Below the pieces are notes generated by a model that made no database searches, was not told the DNA's origin, and saw only the letters and a list, made by a program, of their open reading frames with translations. From Siderastrea radians (lineage: Eukaryota > Cnidaria > Anthozoa > Scleractinia > Rhizangiidae): DNA of 64,000 bases. The number at the start of each line of letters is the position of its first letter. Within the stretch, counting starts at the first letter, position 1. The position numbers and the translations under genes are program-made. The stretch covers positions 31,407,430 to 31,471,429 of the forward strand of contig OZ024896.1 of the NCBI GenBank assembly GCA_964017195.1, in the 5' to 3' direction. This document shows positions 1-10,962 of the stretch, piece after piece.

Positions 1-942
1 TAGTCCTTAGGACTTCCTGTTTTATCATTAATCCAATTTTTTGTACCAAAATCTCTCACCCCTGACCCCAAATTCAATCCCACAAAACCTGTGCACCTTG
101 ATCTGTGATCGCTAAAACAAACGTTCTGATCCTGAAACTTGTAAATTCCTCAGTTCCCACACCTCTATTGTCTGATCCCACTACTTTGATCCCTGATCCT
201 TAGTACCTTATTATGACCCTACTAATAAGCTACAGTCAGTCTTAAGAGAAGACAAGAAGTCTGAAGATACATTCACCATTTTGTCAGTTACTGTTTCAAT
301 TCATTATTGTAGACATGGTTTGCTTCAGTCGTTTTCCAGTGATCACTGACAAAATCCCTTTGCTTGCTTCACTAACTTTTTGACTGGTTTCAGAACATTG
401 TGACCGAACTACATTGTTTATTTATTCAATGACATTCATTTATTTTGATTTATCTATTTATGTTTATTCCATTATTTATTTATACACTTAATACTTATTA
501 TCTATCTATCTACCAGTATTTATTTATTTATTTTGTATTTATCTAAATTAAGGCCATTATTTATTCAATACACTTACCCAGTATCTCAAAACCCTGGATA
601 ACTCAAACCTCCCACTAACTCAAAGTGAATTTTTTCCCAGTTCAGGTCATTTTTCTAATATTTATTATTACCCTCGACAACTCAAACTTACGATAACTCG
701 AATGTTTTTTTATTTCCCTTGGAGTTACTGGGAGTCAGCTGTACTTGTTACCATAGTTGTAGAAGAATAAAATCAAGCTGTGATTTGAAGCAACACTATT
801 CATGAGTATATCTTAGAATACTGATTTGTGTTGCAGTTGTTAATGTAAGTTGTGCCACCCAAATGTACTGTAAATGTCAGTTTACGGTGTACAAATATCC
901 CTCACTAACTACATGTAATTATTTTTCCCTTTCTCTCTTCAG
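1..942. other. Intron of the phospholipid phosphatase gene, AT-rich
   Basis: No coding segment is recognisable here. The stretch around 410-560 is made of imperfect TTTA/TATT repeats. The sequence ends in a good acceptor (pyrimidine run TTTTTCCCTTTCTCTCTTC then AG at 941-942). It is therefore read as intron upstream of the first visible exon of the phosphatase. The gene's earlier exons, with the start codon and first membrane segments, lie outside the window. Confidence 0.6.
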
Positions 943-3828
943 GATGTATAAAATAATATTTGTGTTCTTGTATGGCACCCTGGTTAATCTGCTCTTCACT
1001 TTGTTTGTGAAAGTATACGTGGGTCAACTCCGACCGCACTTTCTGGCAGCGTGTAAACCAAACATGAGCCTGGTTAACTGCAGCGAGGGGTATATTACAA
1101 ACTATGAATGCACAGGCACTGATTTAGCTGCGATTGAAAAAGCAAGGTACGTCTGGCAGATCATAAAGACATTTGTGACCTGTAGACTGCTAGGATAGTT
1201 TCTATTTTCATTGTAAGGGAGGCAAGTTTATCACAGAAAGGACAATTAACTACCCTTTAAGCCCTAACAGTGATGCAAATGAAATTTCTCTTTACATTAT
1301 CATTACTTGTTCAAACATTCAAGTGATGAGAATGAAGAAGGTGATCGCTAAGGATGAGATGTCTTGATATTTAGACAAATTCTCCTTACCAGTACCATAA
1401 GAAATGCATGGATAACAGTAAGGAGAATATGAATTTTTATATCAGGGCTTAAAGGGGTTAAAGCTTGGCAAGATTGGACTGAGCAAACAATGCATCCTTC
1501 TTTAGTACTATTGCTCACTGCGGTCTTCAATTGGTTGCGTGACCTTTGGCCATCACTCACATGACCCACGGAAAACAATGCTCTGAACAGCTGATACCAG
1601 AAAGATATGCAATAAACATTAACCTTTATCAATCAAAAACTTCTTGAGTGATGTAAAAAATTGTTTTTAGATGTTAAATACAACAATATCAAAGGAATGA
1701 GAAAGTTTGTTTTCAGAGACAAAGAAAAATGGGTTTGATTCCCACCGGGTTTGATTCCCCTGGTGGGAAACAATCTCTGATGACCTTCCAAACACTAGCC
1801 AGATGCTCTAACCACTGACCTACTGGGGTCGTATTCATTACATTTACTGTGACATGCATCCTGCTTACTGTGAATATCAAAGGAAAGCAGAGATGAAGGT
1901 GATAACCAAATTTGAGATAGTGGCCAGGGATGTACCTTGTCAGCAATATTAGGATGTTATTAACTATATAGGTACCTATATTAATGTTGCCCCAAGGGGC
2001 CCATATCCAACCTGAAATAGCAGAGAACAAAGAAAGTGAATTTCAAGTTTGCCCTTTGGGTCAACTGGAACAAATCGGTCCTGTACCAGCCAGTAAATTC
2101 CTGGCTATGTTATTATGCCTTGTTGTATCTGTCAGACAAAAACTGGTATTTGATGTTGGGCAAGTAACAGTTAAAGGTGAATTGGCATATTAGAAAAATT
2201 CGTTATCCCTTGGCTACTGGATAGCAGTCCCTTTGCATGTTGAATTAAACCTGGCAATAAATTTCTTATGGGGAGGTTGTTAAGGGGTGGGAGCTAAATA
2301 TAAGGAAGGGCTAAATATACTCATAGTTTCAGCAAATATTACACTGATATTTAACTTTATTAAATCATTGTCTCGTAGGAGATCATTTCCTTCTGCACAT
2401 TCATCTGGCACTATGTATGGCATGCTCTTCCTAGCAGTAAGTAACAGAATTTGCTTTGCATTTGAATCACCCTTTTTGCATGCCTAACAACCAGGAAAAC
2501 ATACTGTATAAATCTGTAATGGCCACTTATTCAAGGCTGAGAAATCCCTGACTAAGCATAACCGTTTTAATGTGACACTTACGGTTATTGTTTTTACTCT
2601 TTCCAAAGCTTTACTTCGAAACATTCTCAACCAAAGACAGAGGTTTATTCCTGAAGCCCTTCATTCAATGTGGCTGCATTATGGTGTCCCTGTTCTTTGG
2701 CCTGAACAGAATAAGAGAGCACATGCACTCATGGACAGATGTCTTAGCGGGATTTGTACTTGGAGGAGTTGTGGCTATCTACATGGTATGTAACAATTGC
2801 AACTCTCTCTACACTTCATGATGAATTTTCAAGTTGAAAAATGAATCTTAACCTTTTAGTTGCAACCTCTTCTGTATAAAATAAATTTTACTGATTGCAT
2901 AACATCGTGAATAAACGGTAGTGTAGTGTTTAGTGTATCAGACTTTTATCAGAAGATCGGAGGTCAGTGTTTCAAAAATTGGTGTCGCTTTGTTTTCCTA
3001 GACAAGAAATTTTATGGCACACTGTTGCTTTCTTCCCAGATGCATACTTGGGTATCAGCAAAAAACCGCTGGGGTGACCCTGTGATGGACTAGCATTCCA
3101 TGCAGTGGGGAGTAGTAATGCTCCTAGTTACTTTATGCTGTGTATCCTGTGATGGACTAGCATCCCATCCAGTGGGGAGTTGTAATACTCCTTGTCACTT
3201 TATGCTGGGTATCCTGTGATGGACTAGCATCCCATCCAGTGGGGAGTTGTAACACCCCTAGTCACTTTATTCTGGGTATCCTGTGATTTACTAGCATCCC
3301 ATCAGGGATGGGGGGGGGGGGGGATTAATACTCCTATTCACTATATGCTGGGCATCCTGTGATGGACTAGCATTCCATCCAGGGAAGAGTAGTAAATACT
3401 TTTAGTCACTATATGCTGGGTATCCTGTGAAGAACTAGCATTCACTCCAGGGAAGAGTAGTGATACTCCTAGTTACTTTATGCTGGGTATCCTGTGATGG
3501 ACTAGCATTCCATGCAGGAGGAAGTAGTAATACTCCCAGTTGCTTTGTGCTACAGTGGCTGGGTCAAGCCTTGGCCATGTGGGCCACCCATGACCCAAAT
3601 GAATACTGACTGTTGTAAGAAGCCTGTGATAATTATTTTCGTCTCTTGTTTCCTCATTTGCAGGCCATCAAGGTTCTAAAGATCTTTGACTATTGTGAAC
3701 CAAAACCAGGAAAAAGAAACATGCACCGGGAGACATTAAAGAGCTCATCCTCTAACAATGTGTTTCTACCTTCACCTTCCTCAGTCAGTAGTGAATTCAA
3801 ATTCAGTCATGAAGTGGTCGTACCCTGA
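943..3828 (+). CDS. Phospholipid phosphatase (PAP2/LPP, wunen-like), 3' part
   Basis: Four exons: 943-1146, 2379-2436, 2609-2785 and 3664-3828 (stop TGA); phases join cleanly. The family consists of multi-pass membrane enzymes that dephosphorylate lysophosphatidate, phosphatidate and sphingosine-1-phosphate, with the active site facing the lumen or outside. Seen here: motif 1 (KVYVGQLRP, K-x6-RP) in the first exon; an extracellular loop with Asn in NMS and NCS contexts; motif 2 as SFPSAHSS, keeping the catalytic His but with Ala where PSGH has Gly; motif 3 as NRIREHMHSWTD, keeping R, the nucleophile His and Asp. Hydrophobic segments precede motif 1 and surround motifs 2 and 3. The tail is a Ser-rich cytoplasmic stretch ending VVVP. 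The last exon starts in frame as AIKVLKIF. About 168 residues are visible; the family is usually near 280-320, so the N-terminal third is missing from the window. PLPP1/2/3 cannot be separated; wunen-like is the safest name. Confidence 0.9.
1253..1460. mobile_element. MITE family A copy 1 (CCCTTTAAGCCC termini)
   Basis: About 208 bp of intron bounded by CCCTTTAAGCCCTAA at the left and its inverse (GGGCTTAAAGGGG) at the right. The same body (ATTTCTCTTTAC...AAGTGATGAGAAT...AAATTCTCC...AGGAGAATAT) recurs at 16319, 22721, 25118, 38631, 45630 and 59131. Where ends are well kept they read TTAACCCTTTAAGC. This suggests a TTAA target and a piggyBac-type non-autonomous element; the superfamily call is inference. 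Confidence 0.7.
1728..1850 (-). mobile_element. tRNA-derived SINE fragment
   Basis: On the minus strand the segment reads CAGTAGGTCAGTGGTTAGAGC (A-box-like) followed by a GGTTTGATTCCC B-box-like segment, then TTTTTCTTTGTCTCTG. The same tail follows the tRNA-like head near 8880. Two B-box-like copies sit side by side (1730-1760), so the head is rearranged. Not a functional tRNA gene: the acceptor stem does not pair. Confidence 0.5.
2925..3605 (+). mobile_element. SINE with internally expanded body
   Basis: A tRNA-like head (GTGTAGTGTTTAGTGTATCAGAC) leads into a body with CCTGTGATGGACTAGCAT and ends near TGGGCCACCCATGACCC. In this kind of SINE the GATGGACTAGCATCCCATCC segment normally occurs once. 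Here it is repeated seven times (separate entry). The whole insertion lies in the intron before the last phosphatase exon. Confidence 0.55.
3081..3550 (+). repeat. 67-bp tandem repeat, seven copies, inside a SINE
   Basis: The landmark TGTGATGGACTAGCAT or a close variant begins at 3081, 3148, 3215, 3282, 3358, 3425 and 3492. Spacing is 67 bp except one 76-bp step, which holds a poly(G) run at 3309-3322. Each unit also contains a CACTTTATGCTGGGTATCC segment. Confidence 0.85.
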
Positions 3829-5455
3829 AAAACTGCCATTGCTGCTGAATAATAACTCAGTGGACTGGCCTTCGTGTCAAAGAACAACTGATGAAATTTC
3901 CACTTGGTGAATGCTTAAAATAAACAGTGTCATCAGAAAGTACTGATCAGTGGCATTCATTTGAGTGGCAACACTTACGAATTTCATCTACAGACTGCAG
4001 AGTCAGCGCCTTGGAGTTTAACCTTTAGATGTCAAGTTTTGATTGCTGCAAGGAGACATCAGTTTTATGATGACTCATGGCTTTCAATATCATTCTTAAA
4101 TATAGAGTCAGAGATAGCAATATCGTGGAGAGCTAATGGTCTTTAAATAAAAATTAAAAATAGCCAACTACCAGTTTACAAAACTCATCAATAATATTAA
4201 ATTAAGAAAAATAGAAACCCATGTTTAATGAATGTCTGTAAATTGGATACAGATTTCAACCTAATTTAGTACAGAATATTGTCCTTTATTTCAATTGCCC
4301 TGACTGATTTGTATCGCCAAGATAGAAGATAAACATGAACATTTAGATGCATCCATGCCACGCGTGTTATGAAATATATTGAGATTTTGTTGGTGTTTTA
4401 TTGCTTTGGCTCAAGTTTGCAAATTAGATACAACCCAGCCACTCATTCTGTAAAATCCCTCAGTTATAGGACCAGCAGTTTGGTAACATCAGTCTAGTTA
4501 AAATCCCTCCTAGATATACGTGTTCATGTGCATGTAAGCATACCACATCTCCTAAACACAAAATTGACCAAAATAAATTTTGGTTCTTTTCCTCAATATT
4601 ATTTTGTGCTTGACAACCCAATTTTCCTTATGATGTTACATAAGCCCAGGGCTTATAAGTGGGATTTTGCTGTGTATTACTTATCAATGCTCAACAGAAA
4701 AAAAGCCACTTGTTTAGTAATCTGTCGTCAAAGAGTAATAAGGAAACAAAACGAAGTAAGAACCTGCAACAATACAGAGGATGTAGAACAAAGGGAGCAG
4801 GAAACAATTTTAAAGCCAGGAGGACATTAGGTGTCCTGTGCAGTTGGAAGAATGATCTCAAACATCTGATTGCACCCCTGGGAAGCCTGTGCACAGGCTA
4901 TCTCCCCCTTCTCCTCCCCCCAGGATGGTTATGTGTCAGTTTCTGCTTAAAATGGCATGAAGAGGTTATCAGTTCTAATAGTTGGGACATGAAATACCTT
5001 CTAATAAAACACCATACATTTACTCTGAAACAACAGGATCTCAGATTTAACTTAAATTTGTTGGAAGCGAACAGTACAGAGATTAGAATAAGCAAATACA
5101 TAACCTATATTTTTACATAACAAATCGAAGTTAGAAAAGGTTTTTCTTAAAAACAGGAAAGTATAAACAAAAAATTTCCACAATGCATTGCCATACAATG
5201 TTATTTAAATAAAACAAATAAATCAAATAACATTAATGGCAATGTACATTGAGCTTACTAAGTGTATAAATAGTTTTCATGACAAAGCCTGTGATATATA
5301 CGTATAAATCTAACAACATATTTTGTACAATTTATTTAGTATTTATAGTATTTTGGAGCTTTGTAAGATTCCTATTAAAAGTGAAACATTTTGGAGTTTG
5401 CAACTTTTTTCTGGCTGAGGAAATTTGTACATTTTGTTGCATGACCTTCACAGGG
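3829..5455. other. Convergent 3' ends of the phosphatase and PET100 genes
   Basis: About 1.6 kb between the phosphatase stop (3828) and the PET100 stop (5456 on the minus strand). AATAAA occurs at 3919-3924 and 4146-4151 on the plus strand, and its inverse TTTATT at 5331-5336 for the minus-strand gene. Open frames at 4528-5120 overlap on both strands and have no family resemblance. Most of this is probably the two 3' untranslated regions. Confidence 0.5.
3919..3924 (+). terminator. Candidate polyadenylation signal AATAAA of the phosphatase gene
   Basis: AATAAA lies 91 bp after the stop codon. A second copy at 4146-4151 is an alternative. Choice between them is not possible from sequence alone. 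Confidence 0.4.
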
Positions 5456-7928
5456 TTAAGCATCTGTCTCCTTTTGGGCTTTTCTTTTTGCTTCTAACAT
5501 TTTTTCTCTGGCTTTTTTTATATCTTCAATTGTTGTTGGAGGTCTCTGCAGAATAAAAAAGCAAGTCTGCTGTCACAAAAACGGTGTGCAGTCAGACTTC
5601 TTTATTAATAGCTACCTTCAGATCGGACAACCAAGGGTGGTGGCTTGTAGGGACAAGTGCAATGAGGCATGATTCTGGCCACCCATGAACACTACACGTG
5701 TAACTTCTGGACAGCAAGAGAACACCATAATTTATACAGACAACCCAAGAAAACAGTACATTGTTATTCTAATACAGACCAACCTCTTTAAATTGGGTAA
5801 AAAAGGAACATAGCTGAATGTCTAAATATAAAGAGTTGTCTGTATTTATGGAGCTGTGCATAAAGTAGGAATTTCACTAGCCTCCCTGGGGGCAGGTGAA
5901 CTGTTCATAGCAAGAAGGTATTTGTGTTATCAGGGTTGAAACTGTGTGGCCGGGAAAACAGGAATTTTTGCCAAGGTCTAGGAAAAATCGGGGAATTTTG
6001 TAGCAAGACAGGGAGAAATTTCTTAACATAGTATCAAAGGCAGGGAAAAGTCAGAATTTATTCTTGGTTTGCCACAAGGATTTGATGGGCTATTGATAAG
6101 ATGTGACTATTTTTGGCACATCCTCAAGGAGTTTTAAGTTCTGAACTGAATGTTGTGGTTTTACCATTAAGGGAATCACCATGGATGGTCAATGAAAATT
6201 GGTTTTTCAACCATGAAAGGTACATGTAAGGGAAAATTGAGGAAGTTTCATTTATCCTGAAGGGTGTCAACCCTAAAAATTTACCACTATGTAAGAAGAA
6301 GTCAACTGGAGGTCATGATTGCTGATCAATAATATGAAGTGAAACAAATTCTAAAAAACTGTATAATATATTAATACGTTATTGTGTTAAGAAGTTAAAA
6401 AGGGCTTACATGACAGTCTTCATCTGCTGGGTAAAGTTCTTTCTGTAAGACAAAAATATGATTTGATGTGAGATACTATTTTCATTGAAACATTTTTTTT
6501 TACCATGCCCATTTTGGGTCATATTTTGAAGTTGCTCTATTTATTTTAACTAGTTAGCCAGGGTTTTCAATTTGAAAAAAAGTATCAGGTGGAGTTATCA
6601 GAGTAGCCGGAGCTTTATTGTGGCGAAGCGGCATGGGGGAGGGTGCGGGAGAGGGGTACCCCCTCCTGGAGGGGTGGGAAAGTTTTAAAATTTGCATACC
6701 TGGAGATGCATTCATGTGCATTTTCAGTGACAAAAAGTGTTTTTTGGGAGGTGCCATACAGTACACTTGAATTAAAATATGAGCAAAGATATCTTCATCC
6801 GTAATCAGCTACATCATTGACGTGAACTAACACGTTTGAGTACAAAAAGTACCCGGTGCAAATGCTAAAAGTAGCCGGTGACTTGCGTCGGGCGTCGGGT
6901 GCTTTTGAAAACCCTGGTTAGCAGAACCTGAAGGGGCCAAACAGGGCACTGCACACCCCCCCCCCCTTAACACCACTACACCCCTACATCAGAGGAAATG
7001 ACTGACTTTTTCTTTGCTGTGCGCTGAATTGTGTTTACACTGTATCTGATGTGTTTATATGTTTCTGTGGGAAGAAAAGGACCAATTCACTTTCTAAAAT
7101 ACATGCATTTTCTTATGGTCCCCATCAAGTTTTTCACGTACTGAGCAGTATACCTTAATTTTTCAAAGTTTATTGTTAACAGCCTTAAGGAAAAATGGCC
7201 TTTTCCTTTCCATTCTTAGTTTACTTTTAAATAAGGATGTAAGAGGTGATTCTGTTATGCACCATGTTGTATCTGTCAGGGGCACCCAATGATTTATTTG
7301 GGCAGAATATCTGTCCAGCAGACCTAAATCGCAGGAGGTAGTCAGATCTAATTGCAGTGAAAACTAGACATTTCTTTTGCGAAACATCACCTCAGACTTT
7401 CGTAAAATGGTGACTAGTTAATTTTTGCTATTTTCGGATGGACAAATATGTGGTTTAGAGTGTAAAATAACGTCAGCTAGCTATTATCTGTTATTCCTCA
7501 CTGTTCCGAGTTTCCACAGAGAGGAAGTTTCACCTCAGATCACTACTTTGTGGCAATTACTTTCATTCCATCTTTTCTTATTTCTTATCCGAGCTTAAAA
7601 TTCTCCACCTTTCTTTAATATTATTTTATCATCCTACACGGTACTTTCAAGAGGGTCCTGAAGAGGTAAAACGGGAGCTGGGATTTGCCCATTTTAGCAC
7701 TGGAAAATGGGATTTGAGGCACTGGGGCTGCGATTTGGCAAATGGGACTGGAAAAAGGGTGGCGAATAATGGGAATGGGAAAGATGTCCTATAAAGTGCA
7801 TAAATTATTTGAAACTCTTGTTAATCCTTCAATGCATATTAAATGTTTGCAAATCAACTGAACAGATGTCAAACAAACGTAGTTGCAACCTGGTTTTGCA
7901 TTTACTGAAATCAGCTATTTGGTTGAAC

Positions 7929-7964
<36 letters not shown>

Positions 7965-10833
7965 TGTACTTCTATAGCACAAATTTACATTGTATATAGA
8001 ATCAAATGTGTTTTACAAGAATGGAAATTAAACAAAATATATACATATGAAAAGAAACTCTAATAACATGCATAAAGTACAATGTCTATATTGCTGATTG
8101 CAGTTATATAGACGTTTCAACTAAGGGCATGCACCTAACAGGTGAACAGCGGATAGGAATGTGGGTGCTATTCTAACTGTAATTGTTGAAAACAAATACA
8201 GTTCATCTAACAATATTGCCATCCACACAGAAAACTGTAAACTGGAAATTTCATTGGATTGCACTCTGAAAGAATTCGAGAAAACCATAAGTCAGAAAAC
8301 AGGGATCAAGGAATCGCTGTCTGTTAGGGTCACGCAGTGAGTGGTGTCCTTTGAGAAACATTCAGTTAACATTGTGCTTCAAATCACCACTGGAAAGACA
8401 GGAAACGGAAACAATGGTATCGTCTGTGTGTAAAAAAAAAATCTGTTCACAAGAGGGAGGATAGCTATATATAGCACACTGTGACACACTGGATGTTGAT
8501 TTTGTGCCTCAAGCTGAAAGAATTGCTATCAACATTGATTATTTTATTTATCTTGCTTGCATTAGAACAAAAAATAAAGACATTTTGACCATTTTTAAGA
8601 TGCATTGGGATTACTATTTGTGGCACTGGGAATGGGATTTGTGGTAAACACTGCACTGAGAACTGGGATTGGGCAAAACTTGGGCTGGGAAATGGGATTT
8701 GGACCTGCCCTTCAGGACCCTCTTTCAACACTGCTGATCCTAGCAGTATGCAGGACAAATGTCACCAGGAACCTAGTTGATATGATCTCGCTCGTCACAA
8801 GTCTCCCAGTAGCTCAGTGGTTAGAGAGTCGGGCCCATGTATGGGTGGTCATGGGTTCGATTCCCATCAGGGACTCAGATTTTTTCTTTGTCCCAGGCTC
8901 ATAACTGTCTGAATTTCCATCATTCATTTTTGTACTTTGAGGGTGTTATCATTTTTGGGGTATCAGTACTTTTAAGGTTTACTAAGAACCATCATAATTC
9001 ATCATATCATCACATACTTTTTGGAGGTCATTTGTAATTACAACTTAAGAAAAGTAGAATTGACTGAATAAATTTTTTTTCGTTAATGTCTACTGAACCT
9101 ATGGACTGAACTTACAACATGAAAGAAGAAGCTACAGCAGGTTCTGTTGGAGAGGTTAATTGTTCTGCTCTTACATTGATGTACATAAATTTATCACAGA
9201 TATCTTGCCAGAAACAGATATGAAGAGCATGGTGTAAGACATAGCATACACAAACCTTTTTCTGTGTCATAAAATCCTCGTATGATTCTGGCATATTGAA
9301 GTAGAAGAACATGGCAACAGGAAAGAACACATACAAGACAATCTGTGAACCAAGCGTTATGTGAAAAGTCAACAAAAGGATGTGTTAAGTGAATTTAGGC
9401 TTGCTATCTATTGTGGATAGGGAAAAAAGGGTGCTGTGGTTTAGCCTAAGGTGCATTCCATTCAATACCAAGAAGCAAAGGTCTTACAAAAACCTACGAT
9501 TTGAAACTATAAAATAACCACATTGATAACTGCACACTAAAAACATAAAAAAGGGTATAATTTATTTGTATTCAATTATGCAGCACATTTTTCATTTTGA
9601 AAATGCACCCTGGTATGTGCTTAGCCTTCAAACCTCACGATAAAGTGCAAAATTTATGCAGTCTTTGGACAGGGACATTGGGGGAGGGGGCAGTCAGGGA
9701 GACTTTTCCAGCCAAACTTTTTTATGACTTATTAGACCCTTCCACAGTTTTTTTCCACTTTTGACAAGGACCAGATAGTGAAAAATTATCGATACTGCTA
9801 AAGAGACCGCCTTAAAACTAGCAAACTTGCCAAGTTTGAGAGTGATATGTCAGAAACCAGCAAAGATATAGCTGCAAAAAGTCACGAATTTTTACAGATG
9901 TTTGTATGGTAGTGGGACAAACTTGCCCCCCCCCCCCCCCACCATACAAACGTCTATAAAATTTTGCAACTTTTTGGTGTTAGTTTTCATCTTATCACTC
10001 TCAAATGTGGCAACTTTACTAATATAAAGGAGCTCTTTACAGCAGTGTTGATGGATTTTCACTAACTGGTTCATGTGAAAAGTTGAAAAAACCATGGAAG
10101 GGTCTAGTTATCCTCTGCATCACTTGCATTTCACTAGTCTACAAAACATTTCTTCCCTTCATAATTTTCACCAAGCAATTTATTTTTTTGTTCCCTTAAG
10201 AAAGCTTGACAGGAAGTTTTTTTGGTGTTTGCCCAACCTTATGCTCAAAAATAAAATGCTCCATCCCTTAAGACATATGATACAAGTGATAGAGTGATGT
10301 TTGCAGTAAGCTGTTTCAGATCATTACACATTTCTGGGGAACTCCCCACCTACCCGTCCCCTAACCCCAAATGTTTTTTACTTATTATCACTTAGAGCAA
10401 AATGTTGGGTTAGGGGAGGGGTAGGTAGGGAGTTTCCCAGAAACGTGTTCTCTCTCATACCCTCTCACCACAACCCCCGGACAAACACGCTTAACGTGCA
10501 GTACATGCATAACATGGAAGATCAGGAACATACAGAATTTCAAACAAGAACAAATACTCTAATATTGTTAAATACCTTGGAACCTACGTTTTTACTGTAT
10601 TTAATGTTTAGCCAAGTTTGGGAGCTCTTATGCAACTAACTAATAAAGCTTCTTGACCTTTTATGATTCCATTTCGGCTTTCTAACTCTATTCGTTCCAA
10701 CAATATTTGGTTCATCCATCCCAGAATCAATACTGGTTCTTATTCAGAACACAATGAGCTCAATCTCTCCATTAAATTTAAAGAATATTGAAAATATTAC
10801 CCGGCCAAGCTCTATCTTCGATCCGATCGCCAT
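5456..10833 (-). CDS. PET100: PET100 homologue, cytochrome c oxidase assembly factor
   Basis: Four exons on the minus strand: 10801-10833 (ATG at 10833), 9256-9342, 6410-6442 and 5456-5545 (TAA). All junctions are phase 0 with GT/AG ends. Product is 80 residues; PET100 proteins are usually 70-110. Residues 1-11 read MAIGSKIELGR. Residues 12-40 hold the single membrane helix and family core (FFPVAMFFYFNMPESYEDF). Residues 41-51 are KELYPADEDCH, and the last 29 are a basic amphipathic helix (EDIKKAREKMLEAKRK). PET100 is an inner-mitochondrial-membrane protein facing the intermembrane space that helps assemble complex IV. There is no separate cleavable presequence, as is usual for the family. 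It shares a short divergent promoter region with EPS15. The 33-bp first exon was chosen because it gives a clean ATG, splice donor and in-frame joining. The identification rests mainly on exons 2 and 4. Confidence 0.88.
6559..6916. mobile_element. hAT-like non-autonomous element in a PET100 intron
   Basis: 358 bp starting CAGGGTTTTCAA and ending TTGAAAACCCTG, flanked by GTTAGC at 6553-6558 and 6917-6922. The interior holds AGTAGCCGG segments, as does the element at 57030. CAGGG termini suggest hAT, although the visible direct repeat is 6 bp instead of the usual 8. Confidence 0.75.
7277..7530. mobile_element. Truncated copy of the CAGGGGCACCCAA element
   Basis: Starts CAGGGGCACCCAATG and matches the left half of the complete copy at 51504-51925 (shared GACCTAAATCGC/GGCCTAAAATCGC, GCGAAACAT, GGACAAATATGT segments). 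The right terminus is missing. Confidence 0.65.
7930..7963. repeat. (AAT)n microsatellite
   Basis: Uninterrupted run of about eleven AAT units within a PET100 intron. It reads as poly-Ile in one frame, which explains a spurious open frame there. Confidence 0.9.
8804..8900 (+). mobile_element. tRNA-derived SINE head
   Basis: AGTAGCTCAGTGGTTAGAGAG is a good A-box/D-arm and CATGGGTTCGATTCCCATC a perfect T-arm with B box. The candidate acceptor strands do not pair and there is no clean anticodon stem, so it is not a tRNA gene. The following TTTTTTCTTTGTCCC matches the fragment at 1728. Confidence 0.65.
9889..9962. repeat. Inverted repeat related to the hairpin at 46356
   Basis: TTTACAGATGTTTGTATGG at the left is mirrored by CCATACAAACGTCTATAAA at the right, with a poly(C) run of about 15 in the loop. 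The hairpin at 46356-46417 uses the same arm sequence, so both are copies of one small inverted-repeat element. Confidence 0.6.
10326..10449. mobile_element. Small palindromic MITE, copy 1
   Basis: Arms of about 45 bp (TTTCTGGGGAACTCCCCACC against its inverse GGTAGGGAGTTTCCCAGAAA) flank a short centre with TTTTACTTATTATCAC. A second copy is at 58741-58855 with the same centre. Confidence 0.7.
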
Positions 10834-10962
10834 CTTGGACGAGGAAGTGAAAGAAAGAAGCTGGACTCTAACTGCGCATTAAAGCACTTGCGCATAAATC
10901 GAGTTACAATGAGCCGCTGTAAAGAGGCTTGATTTGAGCCCGCCATTTCTCCGGATATAAAC
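10834..10962. promoter_or_regulatory. Shared divergent promoter of PET100 and EPS15
   Basis: Only 129 bp separate the two ATG codons, so the 5' untranslated regions and core promoters of both genes must sit in or overlap this segment, unless non-coding first exons exist. It is more GC-balanced than its surroundings. No TATA box is obvious on either strand, as is common for paired housekeeping genes. Confidence 0.65.

Noticed and set aside
4528..5120. Overlapping open frames between the phosphatase and PET100 genes
   Set aside because: Frames on both strands overlap, have no splice or family support and fall in probable 3' untranslated sequence.
8804..8880. Possible tRNA gene
   Set aside because: A and B boxes are good but the acceptor stem does not pair, and a SINE body shared with other loci follows.
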